A DNA stretch of 22,914 nucleotides. It comes from DATFPQ01 sp035264765 (GTDB lineage: Bacteria > Actinomycetota > Actinomycetes > Actinomycetales > Angustibacteraceae). The notes beneath the pieces are model-generated. The model worked only from the letters and a program-made list of their open reading frames with translations. It was not told the origin of the DNA and searched no databases. This document shows, piece after piece, positions 15,072 to 21,119 of the stretch (position 1 is the stretch's first letter; the number at the start of each line of letters is the position of its first letter). The DNA is taken from positions 1 through 22,914 of the forward strand of contig DATFPQ010000020.1 in assembly GCA_035264765.1 (NCBI GenBank). The letters run 5' to 3'. Made by a program: the position numbers and the translations under genes.

Positions 15072-16048
15072 ACCTTGCGCGTGAGCAGCGCGCGCTTGAC
15101 CTCTTGGATCGCCTTCGTGACCTCGATGCCCCGCGGGCACGCCTCGGTGCAGTTGAAGGTGGTGCGGCAGCGCCACACGCCTTCCTTGTCGTTCAGGATC
15201 TCCAGCCGCAGGTCGGACCCCTCGTCCCGGCTGTCGAAGATGAACCGGTGCGCGTTGACGATGGAGGCGGGGCCGAAGTACTGACCGTCGCCCCAGAACA
15301 CCGGGCACGACGTGGTGCAGGCGGCGCACAGGATGCACTTCGTCGTGTCGTCGTAGCGCTCCCGCTGGGCCTGGCTCTGCAGCCGCTCACGGCTGGGCTG
15401 GTTGCCCCGCGTGATGAGGAACGGCATGACCTCGCGGTAAGCCGCGAAGAAGGGGTCCATGTCGACGACGAGGTCCTTCTGGACCGGCAGCCCCTGGATC
15501 GGCTCGACCGTGATCGGCTTATTCGGGTTGAGGTCCTTCAGCAGCGTCTTGCAGGCGAGCCGGTTCTTGCCGTTGATCCGCATGGCGTCCGAGCCGCAGA
15601 CGCCGTGTGCGCACGAGCGCCGGAACGTCAACGAGCCGTCCTGCTCCCACTTGATCGTGTGCAGGGCGTCCAGCAGGCGGTCGGTGGCGTGGACGGTGAC
15701 CCGGTAGTCCTCCCAGTGCGGCTCGGCGTCGCGCTCGGGGTCGTACCGACGCATCCGCAGCGTGACGTCGAAGCTGGGCACGGCGCCCGCCTCGGCGCCG
15801 CCCTTCTCCGCCTCCCGGACCTGCTCGCGCGCCTGGCGCTCCTCGCCGGCGTCCGGCTGGGCCGGTGCCGCGGCTGGCACCGCGTCGGCCACGCGGCCGG
15901 CCGCCTCGTCGCGGGGGGCCGACGTGGGCTGCGCGGGCTCACGGGCCTGCAGCGGCCTCCCGTCCGGGCCGGTGGCGGTCTCGGGGTCGATCGGCGGCGT
16001 GCCCGCGCTACCTTCCACGGAGAACGCCTGCTCGTCGTCCTTGGCCAT
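15068..16048 (-). CDS. sdhB: Succinate dehydrogenase iron-sulfur subunit with N-terminal extension
   Basis: Carries electrons from SdhA to quinone through three Fe-S clusters. The [2Fe-2S] site is SCAHGVCGSDAM..LAC (C146, C151, D154, C166), with Asp in the third ligand position as in E. coli. The [4Fe-4S] site is CILCAACTTSC (C238-C248); the [3Fe-4S] site is C294, C300 and C304 (NCTEACPRG). At 326 aa it is ~85 residues longer than usual because of an Ala/Pro/Glu-rich N-terminus before SFDVTLRMRRYDPE. ATG 16048 overlaps the sdhA stop by 1 base and has GGAG 11 nt upstream. GTG 15781 would give a conventional 237-aa protein but leave a 267-bp hole in the operon. Confidence 0.95.
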   Translation of the reverse strand: MAKDDEQAFSVEGSAGTPPIDPETATGPDGRPLQAREPAQPTSAPRDEAAGRVADAVPAAAPAQPDAGEERQAREQVREAEKGGAEAGAVPSFDVTLRMRRYDPERDAEPHWEDYRVTVHATDRLLDALHTIKWEQDGSLTFRRSCAHGVCGSDAMRINGKNRLACKTLLKDLNPNKPITVEPIQGLPVQKDLVVDMDPFFAAYREVMPFLITRGNQPSRERLQSQAQRERYDDTTKCILCAACTTSCPVFWGDGQYFGPASIVNAHRFIFDSRDEGSDLRLEILNDKEGVWRCRTTFNCTEACPRGIEVTKAIQEVKRALLTRKV

Positions 16049-17802
16049 CAGTACTTGCGCTCCATCGGCTCGTAACGGGTCTGGACGACCGGCTTGAAGT
16101 CCAGGCGGATCCTGTGCCTACCGTCCTCGTCGGTCTCGCGGTAGGCCATCGTGTGCCGCATGTAGTTGACGTCGTCGCGGTGCGCGTAGTCCTCGCGGAA
16201 GTGCCCGCCGCGGGACTCCTTTCGCTCCAGCGCGCCGAGCACGATGACCTCGGCGAGGTCGAGCAGGAAGCCGAGCTCCACGGCCTCGAGCAGGTCGGTG
16301 TTGAACCGCTTGCCCTTGTCCTGCACCGAGACGTTGCGGTAGCGCTCCTGCAGCATCTCGATGTCGCTCAGGGCCTGCTTCAGCGAGCCCTCGGTGCGGA
16401 AGACCTGCGCGTTGCGGTCCATGGTCTCCTGCAGGTCGCGGCGGACCGCTGCCACCCGCTCGCCCTCGGGGCGTCCGCGCATCCGCTCCAGCAGGTCCAC
16501 GGTGGCGGCCGCGGGCGTGTCCGGCAGCTCCACCAGCGGGGCGGTCCGGGTGAACTCGGCGGCCGCGATGCCGGCCCGGCGTCCGAAAACGTTGATGTCG
16601 AGCAGCGAGTTCGTGCCCAGCCGGTTCGAGCCGTGCACGGACACGCACGCCACCTCACCCGCGGCGTACAAGCCGGGGACGACGTGAGTGTTGTCGCGCA
16701 GAACCTCTGCCTGGATGTTCGTCGGCACGCCGCCCATCGCGTAGTGCGCCGTCGGGTACACGGGTACCGGCTCGGTGTACGGCTCGACGCCGAGGTACGT
16801 CCGCGCGAACTCGGTGATGTCCGGCAGCTTGGCGTCGATGTGGGCCGGCTCCAGATGGGTGAGGTCGAGCAGCACGTAGTCCTTGTTCGGCCCGCAGCCG
16901 CGTCCCTCGCGGACCTCGTTCGCCATCGAGCGGGCGACGATGTCGCGGGGCGCGAGGTCCTTGATGGTCGGGGCGTAGCGTTCCATGAAGCGCTCCCCGT
17001 CACTGTTGCGCAGGATCGCGCCCTCGCCGCGCGCCGCCTCGGACAGCAGGATGCCCAAGCCGGCCAGGCCGGTCGGATGGAACTGGAAGAACTCCATGTC
17101 CTCCAGCGGGAGCCCGTGGCGGTAGGCGATGCCCATGCCGTCCCCGGTCAGGGTGTGCGCGTTCGACGTCGTCTTGTACACCTTGCCGGCGCCACCGGTG
17201 GCGAGCACGACGGCCTTGGCCCGGAAGACGTGGATCTCGCCGGTCGCCAGCTCGTAGGCCACGACGCCGGACGTGCGGACGTCGTCGCCCGCACCGGTGA
17301 GGAGCAGGTCGAGGACGTAGAACTCGTTGAAGAACTCCACCTCGTGCTTGATGCAGTTCTGGTAGAGCGTCTGCAGGATCATGTGCCCGGTGCGGTCCGC
17401 GGCGAAGCAGGACCGGCGGACGGCCGCCTCGCCGTGGTTGCGGGTGTGGCCACCGAACCGGCGCTGGTCGATCCGGCCCTCGGGCGTCCGGTTGAACGGC
17501 AGTCCCATCCGCTCCAGGTCGAGCACCGCGTCGATGGCCTCCTTGCACATCACCTCGGCGGCGTCCTGGTCGACCAGGTAGTCACCGCCCTTGACGGTGT
17601 CGAACGTGTGCCACTCCCAGTTGTCCTCCTCGACGTTCGCCAGCGCGGCGCACATGCCCCCCTGGGCCGCGCCGGTGTGGGACCGGGTCGGGTACAGCTT
17701 GGTCAGGACCGCCGTCCGGGCCCGCTGGCCGGACTCCAGGGCCGCGCGCATGCCGGCGCCACCGGCACCGACGATGACGACGTCGTAGGTGTGGGTCTGC
17801 AT
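16048..17802 (-). CDS. sdhA: Succinate dehydrogenase flavoprotein subunit
   Basis: Oxidises succinate to fumarate on covalently bound FAD; 584 aa, full length. It shows the FAD-binding VVIVGAGGAGMRAA (8-21), the covalent-FAD histidine in YPTRSHTGAAQGG (H42), HPTGLAGLG, ARGEGAILRN, RDIVARSM (active-site Arg), PTAHYAMGGVPTN and GSNRLGTNSLLD. ATG 17802 follows GAGGAAGG by about 8 nt. The gene lies 13 bp after sdhD and overlaps sdhB by one base, in the order sdhC-sdhD-sdhA-sdhB typical of actinobacterial complex II. Confidence 0.97.
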   Translation of the reverse strand: MQTHTYDVVIVGAGGAGMRAALESGQRARTAVLTKLYPTRSHTGAAQGGMCAALANVEEDNWEWHTFDTVKGGDYLVDQDAAEVMCKEAIDAVLDLERMGLPFNRTPEGRIDQRRFGGHTRNHGEAAVRRSCFAADRTGHMILQTLYQNCIKHEVEFFNEFYVLDLLLTGAGDDVRTSGVVAYELATGEIHVFRAKAVVLATGGAGKVYKTTSNAHTLTGDGMGIAYRHGLPLEDMEFFQFHPTGLAGLGILLSEAARGEGAILRNSDGERFMERYAPTIKDLAPRDIVARSMANEVREGRGCGPNKDYVLLDLTHLEPAHIDAKLPDITEFARTYLGVEPYTEPVPVYPTAHYAMGGVPTNIQAEVLRDNTHVVPGLYAAGEVACVSVHGSNRLGTNSLLDINVFGRRAGIAAAEFTRTAPLVELPDTPAAATVDLLERMRGRPEGERVAAVRRDLQETMDRNAQVFRTEGSLKQALSDIEMLQERYRNVSVQDKGKRFNTDLLEAVELGFLLDLAEVIVLGALERKESRGGHFREDYAHRDDVNYMRHTMAYRETDEDGRHRIRLDFKPVVQTRYEPMERKY

Positions 17803-17815
17803 CAGCCGACCTTCC

Positions 17816-18262
17816 TCACTTGGTGGTGCACACGGACGGCACCAGGTCGGACGCCGCACCCGCCGGGCACGGGTCGAAGGTGAAGATGACGAGGGTGCCG
17901 AGGAACATCACCAGCGCGGCGCTGAGGAGCAGCAGGGTCTTCAGGACGATCCGGGTGGTGTCCTTCTCCGCGTAGTCGTTGATGATCGTCCGGACGCCGT
18001 TGACACCGTGCAGCTCGGCCAGCCACAGCATCAGCAGGTCCCACGTCTGCCAGAAGGGGCTCGACCACTTGCCGGCGATGAAGGCGAAGTCCACCTGCTT
18101 GATGCCCTCGCCGGTCACCAGGTTGACGAACAGGTGCCCGAAGACGAGGGCGATGAGCAGCACGCCGGAGGCGCGCATGAACAGCCACGAGTAGAGCTCG
18201 AAGTTGCTGCGCGTGGCGCGGCTGCGTCGGTACTTGGCGCGAGGAGCGTCGATGGTTGTCAT
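17816..18262 (-). CDS. sdhD: Succinate dehydrogenase membrane anchor subunit
   Basis: A 148-aa hydrophobic protein with three membrane helices (about residues 28-50, 70-92 and 107-129) and a basic N-terminus. Histidines H43 (LVFGHLFVN) and H85 (ELHGVNGVR) occupy positions consistent with haem ligation or the quinone site. ATG 18262 is preceded by GAGGAG about 8 nt away. The HGVNGVRTIINDY segment is typical of actinobacterial SdhD. Two cysteines lie in the tail (PCPAG..VCTTK). Confidence 0.92.
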   Translation of the reverse strand: MTTIDAPRAKYRRSRATRSNFELYSWLFMRASGVLLIALVFGHLFVNLVTGEGIKQVDFAFIAGKWSSPFWQTWDLLMLWLAELHGVNGVRTIINDYAEKDTTRIVLKTLLLLSAALVMFLGTLVIFTFDPCPAGAASDLVPSVCTTK

Positions 18263-18274
18263 GCCAGTCGCTCC

Positions 18275-18649
18275 TCAGGCGAAGACGTGCATCAGGTGGC
18301 GGACGGCGAACGGCGCGAACACCAGCACGAACAGGGCGAGCACGCCCCAGAGCATCTGCCGCTGGTAGCGCGTCCCCTTCGCCCAGAAGTCCACCAGGAT
18401 GATCCGCACGCCGTTGAACGCGTGGAAGATCACCGCCGCGACCAGCCCGGCCTCACCGAGCCCGACGATGGGGTTCTTGTAGGTGCCGATGACCTCGTTG
18501 TAGGCCTCGGGCGAGACGCGCACCAGAGCCGTGTCCATGACGTGCGCGAAGAGGAAGAAGAAGATGAGGACGCCGGTCACGCGGTGCGCGACCCACGACC
18601 ACATCCCCTCGCGCCCCCGGTAGAGGGTGCCTGCGGGTGCCTGCGGCAC
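18275..18649 (-). CDS. sdhC: Succinate dehydrogenase cytochrome b556 subunit
   Basis: First gene of the sdh operon; 124 aa with three membrane helices. TLYRGREGMWSWVAHRVTG is highly characteristic of actinobacterial SdhC, as is VDFWAKGTRYQRQMLW. Histidines H36 (FLFAHVMD) and H76 (IFHAFNG) are candidate haem or quinone-site residues. I chose GTG 18649 (VPQAPAGTLYRG), which has GAAAGG ~8 nt upstream and matches the short N-terminus of homologues. The longer frame to 18868 runs into the manC start and is not credible. Confidence 0.92.
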   Translation of the reverse strand: MPQAPAGTLYRGREGMWSWVAHRVTGVLIFFFLFAHVMDTALVRVSPEAYNEVIGTYKNPIVGLGEAGLVAAVIFHAFNGVRIILVDFWAKGTRYQRQMLWGVLALFVLVFAPFAVRHLMHVFA

Positions 18650-18729
18650 GGGAAGACCTTTCGCCAGGCGACGGAGGACCCGCCACCGCCCGCAGCTGCA
18701 CCGGACGGACGGCTTCGTCCACGACGTCG

Positions 18730-18741
18730 TCACTGTAGTGA
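18730..18741 (-). promoter_or_regulatory. Candidate sdhC promoter -10 within a short dyad
   Basis: On the minus strand TACAGT (18737-18732) fits the actinobacterial -10 pattern TAnnnT and lies ~80 bp before the sdhC start. It sits in the dyad TCACT-GT-AGTGA (18730-18741), so a dimeric regulator could cover it. No good -35 is visible. Confidence 0.35.
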
Positions 18742-18760
18742 GGTCACCGTCCCGGGGGCG

Positions 18761-18778
18761 CACCGGGCGCGCCCGGTG
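18761..18778. promoter_or_regulatory. 18-bp perfect palindrome between sdhC and manC
   Basis: CACCGGGCGCGCCCGGTG is its own reverse complement. It sits 77 bp before the manC start and 112 bp before the sdhC start, in the only intergenic gap shared by these divergent genes. It could be a dimer operator or a fold-back hairpin. The match is exact; the role is unknown. Confidence 0.45.
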
Positions 18779-18842
18779 TAAGCAACTCCTCACGAGCCTG
18801 GCCGATCGGACGAACGGGCGTCCCCGGCGCGGGCCGCTCCGG

Positions 18843-18848
18843 TACGTT
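18843..18848 (+). promoter_or_regulatory. -10 element for a leaderless manC transcript
   Basis: TACGTT fits TAnnnT and ends 6 nt before the manC GTG, the distance expected if transcription starts on the start codon. No Shine-Dalgarno sequence precedes the GTG, which supports a leaderless mRNA. No clear -35 is seen. Confidence 0.5.
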
Positions 18849-18854
18849 CGGGCC

Positions 18855-19970
18855 GTGCCCAGCGACACGACCAGACGACTCGAGGGTTTCTACGCCGTGG
18901 TGCCCGCCGGAGGCGCCGGCACCCGCCTGTGGCCGCTGTCTCGGTCGGACCACCCCAAGTTCCTGCACGACCTGACCGGCGAGGGCCGCTCGCTGCTGCA
19001 GGGGACGTGGCAGCGTCTGGCGCCGCTGAGCTCCGGGGTCTTCGTGGTGACCGGTTTCCCGCACGCCCACGCGGTCGCCGAGCAGCTGCCCCTGCTGCCG
19101 GAGTCCGACCTGCTGGTCGAGCCCTCGCCGCGCGAGTCGGCCGCCGCGATCGGCCTGGCGGCCGCCGTCCTGCACGCGCGCGACCCGGAGGCGGTGCTGG
19201 GCTCGTTCGCGGCCGACCACGTGATCGGCGACCTGCCCGCCTTCCGCGCGGCCGTGGGGGAGGCGGTCGCGGTGGCTCGCAGCGGGCGGCTGGTGACGGT
19301 CGGCATCGAGCCGACGCACCCGGCCACCGGCTTCGGCTACATCCGGGCCGGGGAGCCCCTCGACGTCCCGGGCGCGCCGAGCGCGGTGCAGGTGGAGGAC
19401 TTCCGGGAGAAGCCGGACGCGGAGACCGCGGCGGAGTACGTCGAGAGCGGGCAGTACCGCTGGAACGCCGGCATGTTCGTGGCCCGGGCCGCCACCCTCC
19501 TGGACCTGCTGGACGAGTACCAGCCGGCGCTCGGGGCGGGGCTGCGCCGCCTGGGCGCCGCCTGGGACGGCCCACAGCAGCAGCGGGTGCTGCGCGAGGT
19601 GTGGCCGCGGCTGCCGCGGATCGCCTTCGACTACGCGGTCGCCGAGCCCGCCGCCGCCGCCCATCGGGTGGCCATGGTGCCCGCCCGCTTCGGCTGGGAC
19701 GACGTCGGCGACTTCCACTCCCTCGCGGCGGTGCTCCCGGCGGCGCAGGGCCGGCTGCAGGTGCTGGGGGACGAGCACCGGGTGATCTCACGGGACTCCA
19801 CCGGCGTCGTCGTGCCGTCGTCCGGGCGGCTGGTCGCGGTGCTCGGTCTGGAGGACGTCGTCGTGGTGGACACGCAGGACGCGGTGCTCGTGGTGCCGCG
19901 CTCGCGGGCGCAGGAGGTCAAGCACCTGGTCGACGAGCTGCGCATGCAGGGCCGGGTGGACTTGGTGTAG
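18855..19970 (+). CDS. manC: Mannose-1-phosphate guanylyltransferase
   Basis: Makes GDP-mannose from mannose-1-phosphate and GTP, supplying donors for mannosylated glycans. It is 371 aa, the single-domain form without the phosphomannose isomerase fusion. Motifs are the nucleotide-binding PAGGAGTRLWPLSRSDHPK (17-35), FAADHVI, ATGFGYIRAGEPL, the sugar-binding FREKPDAETA and RWNAGMFVARA, followed by WDDVGDFHSLA. The GTG start at 18855 is supported by the -10 element 6 nt upstream and by protein similarity beginning at once (GFYAVVPAGG). It diverges from sdhC. manC and manB are both used as names for this activity in actinobacteria. Confidence 0.93.
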   Translation: MPSDTTRRLEGFYAVVPAGGAGTRLWPLSRSDHPKFLHDLTGEGRSLLQGTWQRLAPLSSGVFVVTGFPHAHAVAEQLPLLPESDLLVEPSPRESAAAIGLAAAVLHARDPEAVLGSFAADHVIGDLPAFRAAVGEAVAVARSGRLVTVGIEPTHPATGFGYIRAGEPLDVPGAPSAVQVEDFREKPDAETAAEYVESGQYRWNAGMFVARAATLLDLLDEYQPALGAGLRRLGAAWDGPQQQRVLREVWPRLPRIAFDYAVAEPAAAAHRVAMVPARFGWDDVGDFHSLAAVLPAAQGRLQVLGDEHRVISRDSTGVVVPSSGRLVAVLGLEDVVVVDTQDAVLVVPRSRAQEVKHLVDELRMQGRVDLV

Positions 19971-20011
19971 CGGCGAGGCGCCGCGTCCCGCCGTCCGCCG
20001 CCCCCTCGATG

Positions 20012-20083
20012 TGGCTGCCGGCCTGGCTGCGGGCGTGGCTGCGACGCATCGGTCGCTCGCGCAGCCGAACCGTCGCAGCCACG
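20012..20083. repeat. 12-bp tandem triplication merging into a 13-bp inverted repeat
   Basis: After manC, three 12-bp units start at 20012, 20024 and 20036, each opening with TGGCTGC. The third unit contains the left arm of a perfect 13-bp inverted repeat: CGTGGCTGCGACG (20034-20046) with CGTCGCAGCCACG (20071-20083), 24-nt loop. Inside the loop TCGG/CCGA (20049-20052 with 20065-20068) can extend the stem. The hairpin could end manC transcription, but no T-run follows. An ORF from ATG 20009 to 20212 (67 codons, opening MWLPAWLRAWLRRIGRSRSR) crosses it without a Shine-Dalgarno sequence. The rest of the 225-bp gap 19971-20195 shows nothing else clear except an 11-bp dyad, GTGGA-A-TCCAC (20106-20116). 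Confidence 0.6.
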
Positions 20084-20195
20084 GTCGCATCCACACTCGG
20101 TGCCAGTGGAATCCACCTCATCGCGGGCCTTCCCACCGTCCACAGATCCTTTCGGGAGGCGTCGGCAGCCGTTGCGACGGCGCCAGCCTGCTGGG

Positions 20196-21053
20196 ATGCG
20201 GCTCCCGCCTGACCTGCTGTCCCTCGCCGAGCAGCAGCGCGGCCTGCTGACCAGGGCGCAGCTCAGCGAGGCCGGTGTGTCCCGCGCCGCCTTGCGGTGG
20301 AACCTCGGGCGATCCTGGCGCCTCGTTCTGCCCGGCGTCCTCGCGCTGTTCACCGGCGGGGTGGACCCTGGCCAGCGACTGGTGGCGGCCCCGCTATGGG
20401 GCGGCCCTGCGGCGCAGCTCGGCTCGGTGACGGCCGCGCGGTGGCACGGGTTCGAGGTACCGGACGACGGCGTGGTCCGGCTGCTGGTGCCGGTCGGCAG
20501 CACCAACCGTCGGGAGGGCTTCGCGGTGCGCCGCCGCACGACGCGACTGGACCCGCACCCGTGGGCGCGCGGCCCCGTCACGGTGTGCTCCCGGGCACGT
20601 GCCCTCGTCGACGCGGCTCGGGAGCTGCGTGAGCCGGACACCGTCCGCCAGCTGATCGTCTCCGCCACGCAGCAGCGGCTGGTGCGCGAGAGCGACCTGC
20701 GGCACGAGCTCGAGGCCGGGCCGGTGGGGGGTAGTGCGGTCGTCCGTTCCGCGCCGGACGACGTTGCCACCGGGGCGTGGTCGATCCCCGAAGGGGAGGT
20801 CCTGCGCGAGCTCGCCACCAGCGCGGTGCTTCCCCGCGTCTGGCCCAATCCGGTGCTCGTCGCCGGCGACGGGACGCTGCTGCCATCGCCCGACTTCTGG
20901 CTGGACGACGTGGCGCTGGCCGGTCAGGTCCACTCTCGGCGCTACCACCTGCGCGACGAGCTGTGGGAGGGCACCGTCGAGGCCGACACGCTGCTCGGCG
21001 AGTACGGCGTCCCGGTGCTCGCGGAGACGCCCGCTGGCTTTATTCACCGATGA
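20196..21053 (+). CDS. AbiEi-like HTH protein (type IV antitoxin-domain family)
   Basis: A 285-aa protein whose N-terminus reads LLSLAEQQRGLLTRAQLSEAGVSRAALRWNL split over a helix-turn-helix (about residues 7-37), followed by WRLVLPGVLAL. This is the pattern of the AbiEi_4/transcriptional-regulator-like domain common in stand-alone actinobacterial proteins. The C-terminal half (FWLDDVALAGQVHSRRYH..EGTVEADTLL) resembles the degenerate nuclease-like domain found in such proteins. No AbiEii nucleotidyltransferase toxin gene is adjacent, so a toxin-antitoxin role is not supported. ATG 20196 is chosen because the HTH begins within 10 residues; frames from 20100 add an Arg/Pro-rich stretch. No strong Shine-Dalgarno sequence is present. 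Confidence 0.65.
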   Translation: MRLPPDLLSLAEQQRGLLTRAQLSEAGVSRAALRWNLGRSWRLVLPGVLALFTGGVDPGQRLVAAPLWGGPAAQLGSVTAARWHGFEVPDDGVVRLLVPVGSTNRREGFAVRRRTTRLDPHPWARGPVTVCSRARALVDAARELREPDTVRQLIVSATQQRLVRESDLRHELEAGPVGGSAVVRSAPDDVATGAWSIPEGEVLRELATSAVLPRVWPNPVLVAGDGTLLPSPDFWLDDVALAGQVHSRRYHLRDELWEGTVEADTLLGEYGVPVLAETPAGFIHR

Positions 21054-21071
21054 GGGCGCCGTCGCTAGTCT
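21043..21071 (+). promoter_or_regulatory. Promoter for the acyl-CoA mutase gene
   Basis: TTCACC (21043-21048) and TAGTCT (21066-21071) are spaced 17 bp apart, a good actinobacterial sigma-A-type arrangement. The -35 overlaps the last codons of the AbiEi-like gene. The predicted start near 21078 leaves a ~42-nt leader carrying AAGGAG (21109-21114). Confidence 0.55.
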
Positions 21072-21119
21072 CGACGGGAGCCGAACGTCGCCGACGGGGC
21101 CTGCACCGAAGGAGCTGCC

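Noticed and set aside
15865..17883. 672-codon plus-strand frame opposite sdhA
   Set aside because: Shadow of sdhA; no domain or ribosome-binding site.
18650..18868. Upstream extension of SdhC to 197 residues
   Set aside because: It would overlap the manC start region and the probable sdh promoter; homologous SdhC proteins begin just before TLYRGREG.
19971..20195. Possible tRNA or small RNA in the manC/AbiEi gap because of the strong inverted repeat
   Set aside because: No cloverleaf, no T-loop GGTTCRA-like sequence, and only one main stem.
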